A stretch of 64,000 nucleotides of DNA from Salipaludibacillus agaradhaerens (GCF_002019735.1 NZ_KV917378.1:1324369-1388368), one strand, 5' to 3'; positions 47,870 to 57,192 are shown, numbered from the stretch's first letter. Notes: a model not told the origin generated them from the sequence alone. Made by a program: numbers and translations.

Positions 47870-48877
47870 TCACTTAAACAACATGTGAAACGTTTGAGAA
47901 CCTGCAATACCATCCACTTGCAAGTTATTTTTTCTCTGAAAGTTTCGCACGGCCTTCCTCGTTTTTGGACCGAAGATGCCATCAATGCTACCTGGGCTTG
48001 TTCCTGTACAATGTAAAATAGATTGAAGGATCCATGTAATGTTTCCTCTTGCTCCTTGCCGTACCGTTACAGATGCCGCCCGTGTTTTAGGACCGAAAAT
48101 ACCGTCAACGGTAAGTCCACGGTTAAATTGTTTATTAAGCTCTATTTGTAGCCCTTTGATTAGTGCCGTTTTACTTTCTGGACCGAAAAGGTTGTCAACT
48201 GAAATACTTAACCCATATCGATCATTGAGCGTAAGCTGAATTGTAGCAATTGTGCCCGTTGCTTGGCTTGATTTAGTTGATCTACTAGGCTGAGACAAAC
48301 GAGAAGTGCTTGTGGATCTTGAACTATTAGAAGGCGAGCCATTCTCCAGTCCGAAGATCTCAGCAATCGCTTGTACATGCCCTTCTGCCACCTTGTCTAA
48401 AAATAGCTTATCTTTTAATTTGTTGGCATCACTTGAATTGTCAATAAACCCATTCTCAGTCAAGATAGCCGGCATATTAGTTAACCTTAGTACAGCAAAA
48501 TTAGCTTGCTTTTTACCTCGGTTATTAAAGTCTGTCGCCTTGATTACCTCTCTGTTCATCAAATCTTGGTTGTCCGTTGTAGCGTCAGATACATTCCCAT
48601 TAAAAATAAAGTCTTCGTAACCTTCGCCGCCTCCAGCGTTAATATGAACGGAAATAAAATAATCAGCTCCCCAATCATTCGCCATATTTGCACGATTGGA
48701 TAAGCTGATAAACGTGTCGCTTGTACGGCTTAAACGCACTTCCACATCACCATACTCTTTTAACTTAGATTCAATACGTTTTGATATCTCTAAAACTAAA
48801 TTTTTTTCTTGCAATCCATTTGCCACAGCACCCGGATCGGATCCTCCGTGACCAGGATCAATAAAAATCTTAGTCAA
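47870..48877 (-). CDS. Phage-type endolysin: N-acetylmuramoyl-L-alanine amidase
   Basis: A 335-residue lysin. The N-terminal Amidase_3 domain (residues 1-175) shows the zinc site: DPGHGG with His10, a Glu in QEKNLVLEIS, SVHINAGG and the catalytic TENGFIDN. A Ser/Thr-rich linker follows, then peptidoglycan-binding domain 1 repeats with DGIFGPKTR twice (VDGIFGPKTRAA, IDGIFGPKTRKAVRNF). It starts at a TTG directly after the holin stop, the usual lysis cassette order on the minus strand. No signal peptide, so release needs the holin. Confidence 0.94.
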   Translation of the reverse strand: MTKIFIDPGHGGSDPGAVANGLQEKNLVLEISKRIESKLKEYGDVEVRLSRTSDTFISLSNRANMANDWGADYFISVHINAGGGEGYEDFIFNGNVSDATTDNQDLMNREVIKATDFNNRGKKQANFAVLRLTNMPAILTENGFIDNSSDANKLKDKLFLDKVAEGHVQAIAEIFGLENGSPSNSSRSTSTSRLSQPSRSTKSSQATGTIATIQLTLNDRYGLSISVDNLFGPESKTALIKGLQIELNKQFNRGLTVDGIFGPKTRAASVTVRQGARGNITWILQSILHCTGTSPGSIDGIFGPKTRKAVRNFQRKNNLQVDGIAGSQTFHMLFK

Positions 48878-48879
48878 AT

Positions 48880-49281
48880 TTAATCGCCACCTTTAAGAAT
48901 ATTAATCGCTTGTTTGATTTGTTTAGGTACAGGCAGACCAATTCTACCTACGTTTTCAGTGATGCTAATAAGCTCATTTACAATATAAAAAATAATGGCA
49001 GCCATAAAAATTAGAGCCTCTGATTCAATCCCAACTTCGACTAAAACGGTATCAATTAAATGAGCAACAGCCACCATTACAAAAATAAAAATTTTCCGTG
49101 AGATACCAGTGAGACCATTGCGGCTGCTAATTTCACCGCTCACCCCCGCCGCTACCAGCCCCGTCACATAATCAATCACCACAAGTGTTAATAAGATCGA
49201 TAGCAGCATACTCCACTCTCCATATAAAAAAGATACAGCAGCTGCAAGCACAGCTGCTGACCATTTGATTAATGTTTCCAT
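48880..49281 (-). CDS. Phage holin (toxin secretion/lysis holin family)
   Basis: A 133-residue protein with three to four hydrophobic segments and the phage_holin_4_1 hallmark VVIDYVTGLVAAGVSGEISS (DYxTG motif), then RNGLTGISRKIFIFVMVAVA. These proteins make membrane lesions that release the endolysin. AAAAGGGGAG precedes the ATG. The gene is directly upstream of the amidase in the lysis module. Confidence 0.93.
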   Translation of the reverse strand: METLIKWSAAVLAAAVSFLYGEWSMLLSILLTLVVIDYVTGLVAAGVSGEISSRNGLTGISRKIFIFVMVAVAHLIDTVLVEVGIESEALIFMAAIIFYIVNELISITENVGRIGLPVPKQIKQAINILKGGD

Positions 49282-49342
49282 TTATTCTCCCCTTTTGCGT
49301 TTGACAGTTAAAAGGTTTAGTTTGCTTCTCGCTTAAAGGCAT

Positions 49343-49460
49343 CTACACCTCCTTAACTTCTTCTCCCAAAGTAAAGCTTTTTAAATTTTTATCGCCTTGC
49401 ACTAACTTATCTCCATTCTAGGCAACAACAGTTGTAAAGTTAACTTCTTAACGGCAAATT
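49343..49460 (-). pseudogene. Remnant of a small phage gene before the holin
   Basis: The minus frame reads EVNFTTVVA, a TAG stop, then NGDKLVQGDKNLKSFTLGEE and VKEV before its stop at 49343. It looks like a short lysis-module ORF interrupted by one stop and without an upstream start. A perfect AAGGAGGTGTAG with an ATG overlaps its end, at about 49340, but that frame runs into the holin gene. Confidence 0.35.
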
Positions 49461-49504
49461 TATCCGCTACAAATTTTCAACATAAGCATAAATAATAACC
49501 CTAC

Positions 49505-49639
49505 CTATTCGGCAGAGTCGTCCTTAGAATTCTTACTATCCAATTGTTTAAGTTGGACACGCAATAAAGCATTATCCCTTTCTAGTTGTGCAATTCTTAT
49601 TATCAGCTCATTAATCACCTGTTCAGCATCAATGTTCAT
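49505..49639 (-). CDS. Small coiled-coil phage protein, 44 residues
   Basis: A 44-residue protein that starts within the stop of the tail endopeptidase gene (ATGA overlap). The sequence MNIDAEQVINELIIRIAQLE, RDNALLRVQLKQLDSKNSKD has a regular heptad pattern. Small leucine-zipper proteins of this type (MNIEQVI...IAQLE) commonly follow the tail fibre genes in Gram-positive siphophages. Their function is unknown. Confidence 0.8.
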   Translation of the reverse strand: MNIDAEQVINELIIRIAQLERDNALLRVQLKQLDSKNSKDDSAE

Positions 49640-52587
49640 GCCTCTTCCTCCTTACCTTCCTCAGGCTCGTCAGATGGACCCGAAGATTCTTCCATATATA
49701 CATCTTCATACCCTCGACGTTTACCATTGACTTCAAAGACTACCTCCGCCGTGTGCCCTTGCACCCAGACCCGAAACTTACCTTCTTTTCGCTCTAATAT
49801 AACTACCTCGGCTGCATTTTGTATGTGTGGCACAACAAAATAATCTGTTGGGCTAATTGTTTCTAAAAACATCGGTTCGATTTCAATGTAATGCTCGCCC
49901 TCTTCCAGTACATGTTCTGTATAGGCTACAAAACGACTGTCTGGCGTTTCTAAGGCGTACATTTTCCGAGTACCGTAACTTTCTGTATCAACCACCGCTG
50001 CCTTTGATCCACTAACGGAGAAATTGCCGTAAATTCTCACCTCTGACCCTACATTGTTTTGAATGCCGAGTATCGTGTCCGTAGAACCAAAATATCCTAC
50101 ACGTCCCCATCTTGTTGTGAAATTAGAATTCCAGAACTCGAAACGTGATAGTCCCTGATTACCTGAAACAGTACCACCAATTCTAAACATTGGTGAAGTG
50201 TATCTAATTATATCTGCATCTAATACAATCTCCCCATCTAAATCATTTCGTATAGTTAAATTATCATTAGCTGCATGCGCAAACCCCATAAAGCCCATTC
50301 TTTCCCTATCCGGTGTTCTAAAAGAGAAATAAGCACGTTCATCATCGTTAGCTTGCATGATATTAAGACTACTGACACCTAACGTATCAAGTCTACGTAC
50401 TTTAATTTCTTCGCTTTCCACGTATCCATGTGTGAAATAAGTCAGAGAACTATCAGGAATGAAAGGAATTGGTGTATCACCTTCAGTACACTGAATACCA
50501 TCATATAACACATACCTAGAATTTTGTGTGCGTAAAGAGAAGTAGATAACCTCGGTGTCACTTGGTGCGTTAATTACGAAGCTCTCACGCCTCACACCCG
50601 TAGCAGGCTCAGGAAAATTAAAAGTCTTGGCGTCTATAACTACATAACCATCTTTTATAAATTCTACTTCAATTCGAGGGTGTCCACCTGCGTTATACTG
50701 TGAATGTCTTGCGTAATGAAAAGAGAAGGTAAAAGTGTTAATGTTGTGCGGCTTCCTGAAAGCTTGTAGAAGATAGTTAGAATTATTAAGTAAAGCTGTC
50801 TTGACACCGAAAATAGCGTTACCATTATAAGCTTGCCTATAAGATGTAAGTACCCGGGGTGAGCCTACTGTAGTCCACCCCGTTATGTCTGATTGAGTCC
50901 CTATAGCATCATACACTCCATCACCTGTCCTCGGCGCTGACCAATCAATACGAAGAAAATCAAAAGAACCATCTTTAAGATAATTATCCTTGTGTATGAT
51001 GGAACTTTTAATACCTGATATACTATCTTCGACTAAAAAGTCAGCGTCTTTAATCGTTACCCCGTCTTGATTAATCAAGACTTTATCATTCGTGATCGAC
51101 ACATTGTCAGCATTAATCGTACCTGACGTAATTTTGTCAGCCACAACAAGACCAGTGTAAACTCCTTCACTATCTATATAAGTTCCTTGGGCATTCCATT
51201 TACCTGCAGATTTAATTTGGGCATCTGTTAGCTCCCCAAACAGGCGATCTGTATTTAAGGTCCCGTCCTCGTTAATAATACCGCTACGATTCCAGACATT
51301 TTTATTTTCTTCCACTTCATTTTTTATCGGTGCATATTCATTGTCTGCGTGCTCTTTCGCATTGTCCTCGGCCTCTTGCGCTTTTGTAAATGCATAAGTC
51401 TTACTGTCTGTATATATCGCCGTATCTTTGTCATCAATTGCAGCTTTGTCGTACGTGTAATCAGCTAACTGATTTTGGCCAATTTTAAAGTTAATTTGCT
51501 TTTGTAAGGATCGCCATATGTCCATCACTTCAGCTTCTGTATATTCAATAAAATTACCGAGTTCAATCGATTTTTTAGATTTATCGATGATATCACGCTC
51601 TTGTGTATGGACACGTGCTTCAAGATACAAAGGTGGACTAAACTTAGTATCTTTTATTTTTATTGTGTCGCCGCAGCGAATTTTTTTGTTAGCCATATCT
51701 GGGAAACTTTCTAAGTCGGCAATATCACATTGGTATTCTACTACTGCATTTACACGGTTTTGTAATTCATTTTGAGTAAGTTCTGTAAGGCGTGCAAGCG
51801 TCATATCCTCATTTGTCGATTCAGGCTCATATGTTTCTATCAAATGCTGACCATTCCGCCCCCATCGTTCGAGTGCTTCTCTGTCTTCCACAAGTGCTTC
51901 GAGACGTGTTCCATCTTCGCGAACAGGACCTAAACCGATAAGTGCTGTGACAACGCCATCCATCTCTTCCGTTCTTCTGACTCCTCGTAAATCCTTACCA
52001 AACTCGATTTCCCTGCCTTGCCATTCACCAACCTGCGGCACTAAATCTACGAATCTACCCGTAACTTTATTGCCATCGACCTCCACGCGAAATTGAAGTT
52101 CTAGATTAAATTCAATGGCCACACGCTTCAAGAAACTATACGGATTCGTATATTCATTGACTTCAAAGTCTTTTATCCCCTTGTAAGTAATTACCCCTGG
52201 GTTCCATTCCGTATTGTACAGTGCAAAAGCAACTGCTTGAGAAGGTGTTTGTCCCGACAGAACTTGTGGCTCAATAACCTTCGATTTTTTAAGGAGTTGA
52301 TGGCTTGCGGATGAATAAACTTCCGTAATTAAGTTGCCATCCTCACTTCGATATTTATTAGTTTCAAAGATTATGAATTCAATATATTTACCATCCTCGT
52401 CCGGAATAATAATATTATGAAGCTTACCGAGATAATTTGAAAACGGCATATCAGCAAATGTTTCAAAGTGGAATGTTTCCAATGTATCTTTAAGTGACTT
52501 ATAATGCTTATTTGTCAGAATATGCTCCGCCGCTATAACATCCAGTATTTGATCCGTTTGCCTATCAGTAATGTGTATTTGTGACAT
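49636..52587 (-). CDS. Phage tail-associated endopeptidase / Tal protein
   Basis: A 983-residue baseplate protein. The N-terminal 360 residues are the prophage tail endopeptidase (Prophage_tail, gp27-like) domain: HITDRQTDQILDVIAA, ADMPFSNYLGKLHNIIIP and RFVDLVPQVGEWQGREI. A helical neck and beta-rich receptor-binding or shaft part follow, with GELTDAQIKSAGKWNAQGTY and VTIKDADFLVEDSISGIKSS. The acidic tail ends GPSDEPEEGKEEEA. Tal proteins sit at the tail tip, contact the cell and in some phages cleave peptidoglycan. Order Tmp-Dit-Tal is canonical. AGGAGG precedes the ATG. Confidence 0.92.
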   Translation of the reverse strand: MSQIHITDRQTDQILDVIAAEHILTNKHYKSLKDTLETFHFETFADMPFSNYLGKLHNIIIPDEDGKYIEFIIFETNKYRSEDGNLITEVYSSASHQLLKKSKVIEPQVLSGQTPSQAVAFALYNTEWNPGVITYKGIKDFEVNEYTNPYSFLKRVAIEFNLELQFRVEVDGNKVTGRFVDLVPQVGEWQGREIEFGKDLRGVRRTEEMDGVVTALIGLGPVREDGTRLEALVEDREALERWGRNGQHLIETYEPESTNEDMTLARLTELTQNELQNRVNAVVEYQCDIADLESFPDMANKKIRCGDTIKIKDTKFSPPLYLEARVHTQERDIIDKSKKSIELGNFIEYTEAEVMDIWRSLQKQINFKIGQNQLADYTYDKAAIDDKDTAIYTDSKTYAFTKAQEAEDNAKEHADNEYAPIKNEVEENKNVWNRSGIINEDGTLNTDRLFGELTDAQIKSAGKWNAQGTYIDSEGVYTGLVVADKITSGTINADNVSITNDKVLINQDGVTIKDADFLVEDSISGIKSSIIHKDNYLKDGSFDFLRIDWSAPRTGDGVYDAIGTQSDITGWTTVGSPRVLTSYRQAYNGNAIFGVKTALLNNSNYLLQAFRKPHNINTFTFSFHYARHSQYNAGGHPRIEVEFIKDGYVVIDAKTFNFPEPATGVRRESFVINAPSDTEVIYFSLRTQNSRYVLYDGIQCTEGDTPIPFIPDSSLTYFTHGYVESEEIKVRRLDTLGVSSLNIMQANDDERAYFSFRTPDRERMGFMGFAHAANDNLTIRNDLDGEIVLDADIIRYTSPMFRIGGTVSGNQGLSRFEFWNSNFTTRWGRVGYFGSTDTILGIQNNVGSEVRIYGNFSVSGSKAAVVDTESYGTRKMYALETPDSRFVAYTEHVLEEGEHYIEIEPMFLETISPTDYFVVPHIQNAAEVVILERKEGKFRVWVQGHTAEVVFEVNGKRRGYEDVYMEESSGPSDEPEEGKEEEA

Positions 52588-52598
52588 GTGATCACCTC

Positions 52599-54083
52599 CT
52601 ATCTGTAACGCTCTAGATATTTCATATTCGTGTTAAAACTATCACTTGGTTGGACAATAACTTGATTTCCCCCTGGGGTAAGTTTAAAGTATTGACCACC
52701 GAAGTCTTTCAAATCTGTACGTGGCTCCCCATTTATTAAAATTTCTGACGTGCGATGATCTAACGTAATGACATCACCGGCATACGCAATGTAAGGAATT
52801 TGATGATCGTCTGGATCATTAATCTTCCACACTTTCAAATCTGTGATGCTCATCGCAGTCGGTGAATAACCGTCATAGATTCCGATGTGTACTTGTATTT
52901 GCGCCACCTGTTGTTGAAATTCGTTTCCTACATCCACGAAACTCCTTGTTTCTCGAGCATTGTGTATACCTTTTTCATCAACTTTTGCGACATAAGCCTT
53001 CCACCTCTGGCCAACACGCTCAAGGCGTAAAATTCCATCAAAATTATTCCATAATTCCCCCTGAGCTTCGGCCGTATCCTCACTTAATCGATGCAGAAAT
53101 TGTGTCCTTTGATTGTTACTAAGATTAGATCCCGCTCTATTCCTATTGTACGCCTGCCATGCATCAACCATCCTTATTTTAGCTAAGATGTTGTTATTAA
53201 CGTCAAGTAAATACACTTCTACTTTACCGACTTGATTTCTCCCATTAAGGTTTTCTACACGAGCTTCCATTCTAAAATCTTGTAGCGTTTCTGGAAGGCT
53301 GGTTTTTAACGCAGGCCCATACCATTTTGCCTGACCTTGTGTTCCAAATGACTGAACAACAAAACCATTACCGTCACTCACCATAGTACCTGAGACCACA
53401 CCGTTATCTACTTGACTTGCAACTGTCCAATCGGACGTGGTGGACATTCTGTTATGCATAATCAGTTCTTCTGCTTCAAAAGGCGTACTGTCCGCATCCA
53501 CCGGCCGACCAATCATTTGGTACTGTTCTTCTTGATTTTGCACCATAGCAAACGTGGTAGGTTTAAGTACCTCCATTTCAAAAATGGGATCAGCTTCAGC
53601 TGTGCCTTGATTTGTGAACGACACGATATCAGAAGAAAAAGTAAGCTTTTTTTCCTCACCATATTTAAAAGGATCAGAGCAAATGATTGTCAATTGTGCT
53701 TGATAGATGTGTGACGTTTCAATCGTATCCGTCACTTCATCAATTCTGCCGTAATATACGCGATCAGGTTCATCATTAAACACGATAGGCACATCGATAT
53801 TGCGAGTAAACAAGATTTCATTCAACCGCTCAATGCGCTTTCGTAAGTCGTTGAAAGACGTTCCCTTCATTGTTATATCTACCGTCATTCGGCGTGAAGC
53901 CAAACGAGAACTAGACGGGTAAGACCCGTCCATTCCCGCCACATGGGTAAGTGTATTTTCTACACTTTGAACCCCACGGCCGTATACGTTATTTATGATA
54001 AAATACGTTCCTTCTTCCTCATTGGTAAATGCATTGGCTAAATCAGTTCCGTCAAATATCATGTTTTCAACATTTTCTATCAC
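52599..54083 (-). CDS. Distal tail protein (Dit)
   Basis: A 494-residue phage distal tail protein. The N-terminal Dit fold shows GTYFIINNVYGRGVQSVENT, MDGSYPSSSRLASRRMTVDI and IVFNDEPDRVYYGRIDEV, then YQAQLTIICSDPFKYGEEKK. The middle (about 200-400) is an inserted concanavalin-like domain of the kind found in 'evolved' Dits, probably binding host sugars. The C-terminus ILINGEPRTDLKDFGGQYF returns to the Dit core. It starts with GTG after AAGGAGG. Dit forms the hub joining tail tube and Tal. Confidence 0.92.
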   Translation of the reverse strand: MIENVENMIFDGTDLANAFTNEEEGTYFIINNVYGRGVQSVENTLTHVAGMDGSYPSSSRLASRRMTVDITMKGTSFNDLRKRIERLNEILFTRNIDVPIVFNDEPDRVYYGRIDEVTDTIETSHIYQAQLTIICSDPFKYGEEKKLTFSSDIVSFTNQGTAEADPIFEMEVLKPTTFAMVQNQEEQYQMIGRPVDADSTPFEAEELIMHNRMSTTSDWTVASQVDNGVVSGTMVSDGNGFVVQSFGTQGQAKWYGPALKTSLPETLQDFRMEARVENLNGRNQVGKVEVYLLDVNNNILAKIRMVDAWQAYNRNRAGSNLSNNQRTQFLHRLSEDTAEAQGELWNNFDGILRLERVGQRWKAYVAKVDEKGIHNARETRSFVDVGNEFQQQVAQIQVHIGIYDGYSPTAMSITDLKVWKINDPDDHQIPYIAYAGDVITLDHRTSEILINGEPRTDLKDFGGQYFKLTPGGNQVIVQPSDSFNTNMKYLERYR

Positions 54084-54098
54084 AAAAATCCTCCTTTC

Positions 54099-55856
54099 TT
54101 ATACAAATGATTGTTTAATACGTGTATTACGCCCTTGATTTTCTGACACATACGGCTCGACTAAGCGGCCAACAATGCGAGAATCCATTTCAATAATGCG
54201 ATCTTTCTGCTTTCGCAATTCATCAACAACTTGACTTAATAAGCTCTCTGTATTGGAAGTGGCAGAGCCGCCCGTTACAGCAAGTTCACCTTGAATAAAC
54301 CCACCATTGACATTCGGACGTGCTACCTCCATCGGTGCCATGACAGGGGCATCCACCGTTGAAGGAACAAGATTTGTCATAACATCTAGCGCCTTATCTA
54401 CCGCATTGACGTTCCCTTCGATACCAACAGCTAACCCTTTAGGTAACCACTGACCAATATCATCACGGAACAATTTAGACGGGGATTTGATGCCGAAGAA
54501 AGACTTTATTCCACCAGTGATTTTATCCATAAATCCACTAATTTTACCGCGGATCCATTCCCCCATTGAGCCAATACCTTCCCATAAGCCACGAATTAGA
54601 TCTTTACCAATTTGTACCAAGTCAACACTATCAAAGAAGTCTCCTATGTTGCTCCAAATCTTTTCGACTGTCTTTTTAATAGCTTCCCAAGCACCTTCCC
54701 AATCACCTTTTATGAGATTCATGACGGTATCGATAATACCAGCTACGATATCAATTGCGTTTTTCACAGCTACTTTAATGGCCTCCCATGCAACTCCCAC
54801 AATGGAGGAAATAGCTGGCCATACCGTATTAAATATGATTTTCGCAGCTTCTAGCCAATCACTTATTCTGCTACTAACAAAGCCAATAACTGTTCCAATG
54901 ACGGTTTTAATAAATTCGAATGTGCCTTTTACAATCGCCATAATGGTTTCTCCATGCTCGTCCCACAATTGACTGATTTGATCCAGAACATAATTAACGA
55001 CGCCCATTACCGCACTAATCACCTCTGAGACGACGGTTTTTATCGTCTCCCATGCTCCCTCTGCAAACGCCATAATAGTTTGACCATGTTCGTCCCAAAA
55101 TTGGGATATCGCATCTAAAACCATTTCAACAATATCTGCAATGAAGCCAATGACAAATTCGATTCCTTCCTTAATAAACTCATAAGCTCCCATTAGAATT
55201 TCAGTAATCGTATCACCGTGTTCTATTAAAAACTCTTGGATCAAAGCGAGCCCGGTCATAATCACTTCACTAATAAACGTGATAACGTCGGAGATAAGAT
55301 CGGCTATAAACATAAATGCCTCTCCAAAGTTCTCTATAATGACCTCACCTGCTGCTGTAAAGTCTTCTTTTATAAGTTCCATTACTGGGGAAATAATCGT
55401 CATAATTTGCCCAAAGATATCGTTAATAATATCCCATATAGCTTGAACAGCAGTCGTAAAAGACTCTTCAACTTTTGCCCAAGCTGCATCGACAATGTCA
55501 CTAAACCACTCAAATTCATTGTAGGCATATACTAAAGCTGCTCCTATGGCAACTATAGCCAAAACTAGAGGATTCAATATACCCAAGAATGTATTGAATT
55601 TTCCACCTGTTAAGCCGATAATCTCTCCTACTCTCGACAGATTATCTGTAAACTCTGTGCTGGTTTTTATAGCTGAACTGAGCCCACCAGATAGATTTTC
55701 TCCTAATCCAGCAATTTTCTGACCATAATCCCCTATCACCTTAAAAGCGTCTTCATTCCCCTTAGAAAATTCACCAATTTTTTGGGATGCTTCAGAAAGA
55801 CTGTCTGTCCACTTCTTAAGTCCTTCAGCAAAAGACTTAATTTTTCCTTCATCCAT
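54099..55856 (-). CDS. Short tape measure protein
   Basis: A 585-residue tape measure protein, short for a siphophage (often 700-2000). The middle holds hydrophobic segments and three imperfect 45-residue units around IEHGDTITEILMGAYEFIKE, WDEHGQTIMAFAEGAWETIK and WDEHGETIMAIVKGTFEFIK. The segment SFFGIKSPSKLFRDDIGQWL near the C-terminus is a typical Tmp motif. The usual N-terminal helical region is nearly absent; the gene starts at MDEGKIKSFAEGLKKW with a strong AAGGAGG. Tape length sets tail length, so the tail would be short. It starts six bases after the tail chaperone T frame. Confidence 0.9.
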   Translation of the reverse strand: MDEGKIKSFAEGLKKWTDSLSEASQKIGEFSKGNEDAFKVIGDYGQKIAGLGENLSGGLSSAIKTSTEFTDNLSRVGEIIGLTGGKFNTFLGILNPLVLAIVAIGAALVYAYNEFEWFSDIVDAAWAKVEESFTTAVQAIWDIINDIFGQIMTIISPVMELIKEDFTAAGEVIIENFGEAFMFIADLISDVITFISEVIMTGLALIQEFLIEHGDTITEILMGAYEFIKEGIEFVIGFIADIVEMVLDAISQFWDEHGQTIMAFAEGAWETIKTVVSEVISAVMGVVNYVLDQISQLWDEHGETIMAIVKGTFEFIKTVIGTVIGFVSSRISDWLEAAKIIFNTVWPAISSIVGVAWEAIKVAVKNAIDIVAGIIDTVMNLIKGDWEGAWEAIKKTVEKIWSNIGDFFDSVDLVQIGKDLIRGLWEGIGSMGEWIRGKISGFMDKITGGIKSFFGIKSPSKLFRDDIGQWLPKGLAVGIEGNVNAVDKALDVMTNLVPSTVDAPVMAPMEVARPNVNGGFIQGELAVTGGSATSNTESLLSQVVDELRKQKDRIIEMDSRIVGRLVEPYVSENQGRNTRIKQSFV

Positions 55857-55861
55857 AATTA

Positions 55862-56293
55862 CTACCTCCTTTCTTTATTTTTTTCACGCGATTCGAACGT
55901 GAATTGGGCGAGCCATTCTTGTGCGTGATTGGCTGCTTCTGCTTTATCTGCAAGCGTCTCATCGTTATGCTCATTTGTTGGACGCTTATACAAGTCGGAT
56001 AGCTTCGGCCGTTTCGCCCGTGATGCTTGCTCGTGCATGAGAGCAATACGCGCCGCGCGCTCCAGCTCATCATGAAGGTACTCACGTTCCATCCGCATCA
56101 TGATTTGAAATTCCCGCGGCGTCAGCCGATAAAATTCAACAGGCGTTAAACGTAAATAGCGCCAACTATCCGCTAGCTGGCGTTCTACTTCCGTTATTTC
56201 TCCTAATTCACTTAAGATTTCAGCTTCTTGAGTGCTTCGAAGGCTTCTGGATTGTCCGCTAGAAGCTTGTTTACTTGCTTTTTGTAGAAAAAA
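55862..56293 (-). CDS. Tail assembly chaperone T domain, expressed by -1 frameshift (gpGT-type)
   Basis: This frame is open from immediately after a TAG at 56296-56294 to the stop at 55862 and lies at -1 to the G gene. It has no start at its beginning. It overlaps the end of G and then encodes SWRYLRLTPVEFYRLTPREF, QIMMRMEREYLHDE and so on, the pattern of the T domain of G/GT chaperones. The slippery heptamer T_TTT_TTC at 56293-56287 is in register with G codons 95-97 and sits exactly where this frame opens. Slippage would give a fusion of 97 G residues and 141 T residues. An internal ATG at 56101 could give a shorter separate product. Confidence 0.85.
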   Translation of the reverse strand, partial: FFLQKASKQASSGQSRSLRSTQEAEILSELGEITEVERQLADSWRYLRLTPVEFYRLTPREFQIMMRMEREYLHDELERAARIALMHEQASRAKRPKLSDLYKRPTNEHNDETLADKAEAANHAQEWLAQFTFESREKNKERR

Positions 56294-56577
56294 CTATCCG
56301 TTACAACCTCATTGCAGATAGCGAACACGTCTTGTCCATCTAACATTTCACTGGCAATTGCCTTTTCGATTTCTGCTTCTACTTCCTTAAAGGAAAAATT
56401 CTTACCATGGTGGAAAAGACCTGCGTGGACAATATGAGAGAAAACGTCTAGGTCGCCCATCATCGCTTTCCCGATCAAACCTAAAGAGCCCCCTTCTACC
56501 ACATTGTTTAAATACTTCACACTATCAAACGTTAACTTAAGCTCATATTCTTTTTCTTGGATTTCAAATGTTGCCAT
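56212..56577 (-). CDS. Tail assembly chaperone (gpG-type)
   Basis: A 121-residue protein between major tail protein and tape measure genes, where the tail assembly chaperone always lies. It begins MATFEIQEKEYELKLTFDSV and contains VKYLNNVVEGGSLGLIGKAM, a pattern of the TAC_12-like family. It holds the tape measure protein during tail tube polymerisation. Codons 95-97 (AGT TTT TTC) contain a -1 slippery site leading into the T frame. Ribosome binding site AAAGGATG. Confidence 0.88.
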   Translation of the reverse strand: MATFEIQEKEYELKLTFDSVKYLNNVVEGGSLGLIGKAMMGDLDVFSHIVHAGLFHHGKNFSFKEVEAEIEKAIASEMLDGQDVFAICNEVVTDSFFYKKQVNKLLADNPEAFEALKKLKS

Positions 56578-56646
56578 CTATTCATCATCCTTTCGGTTAT
56601 GTTCAAAATAAAATAGGCGCCCTCATGTGGACGCCGCCTTTCACTA

Positions 56647-57172
56647 TTACTCATCACCCTCGCCCTCACCAGATTCACCATTATCAGGTTGGTCTGGTGA
56701 TTCTGGTTCCTCGGGCTGGTTAGGGTGTTTCTTCAGTTGCTGGAGCACCTTCAGGGATTTCCACCAATGTTTCATCTGATACATCTCCATTTAACGTCCC
56801 ACTTAAAGAGTACGTAGCGAACTCACCATTACTATAAGTGCGCTCAAAAGAAGAAACCATATACATGCCATGTTCCGCTTCTTTCGTTCGTGTATCAATT
56901 TCGTAAATTTTCACAAACTCCTTATTACGAAGTGCCTTTTTAATGTGATTCACAAACGGATCACCTTCCGTAACAATCCCTTCTAAAGAAACTTCTTGTG
57001 ACACGCTGCCATAATCGGAGCCTGTCTTATCTTTTGTCGTTAAATCAATACTCTCTGCAGAAATATTTGTTGATCCACCTGTTTGGTTAAATGGTCGGAC
57101 CAATGTCTCCCCATTTTCATCTGAAATTGCCACTGCAAATAATACGTCATCACCTTTGTATTCCATTGCCAT
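56647..57172 (-). CDS. Major tail tube protein with a possible +1 frameshift extension
   Basis: The base ORF (57172-56720) encodes 150 residues of the TP901-1/phi13-type major tail protein: DDVLFAVAISDENGETLVRP, STNISAESIDLTTKDKTGSD (the SE.I...TKD signature) and FERTYSNGEFATYSLSGTL. It ends EGAPATEETP at CCC TAA. Reading +1 from the final Pro codon (CCCT then AAC) continues without a stop for 24 residues, NQPEEPESPDQPDNGESGEG and EGDE, to 56647. The composition matches the preceding tail. Slippery CCC-stop sites drive +1 recoding of Listeria phage PSA structural genes. Either recoding or a recent 1-base deletion explains it. AGGAGG precedes the ATG. Confidence 0.85.
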
Positions 57173-57192
57173 AATTTATTCCTCCTAAAATT

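Noticed and set aside
55849..56085. 78-codon minus-strand frame overlapping the tail chaperone T frame
   Set aside because: It is out of frame with the T domain and has no family signature. The T frame is supported by its slippery-site connection.
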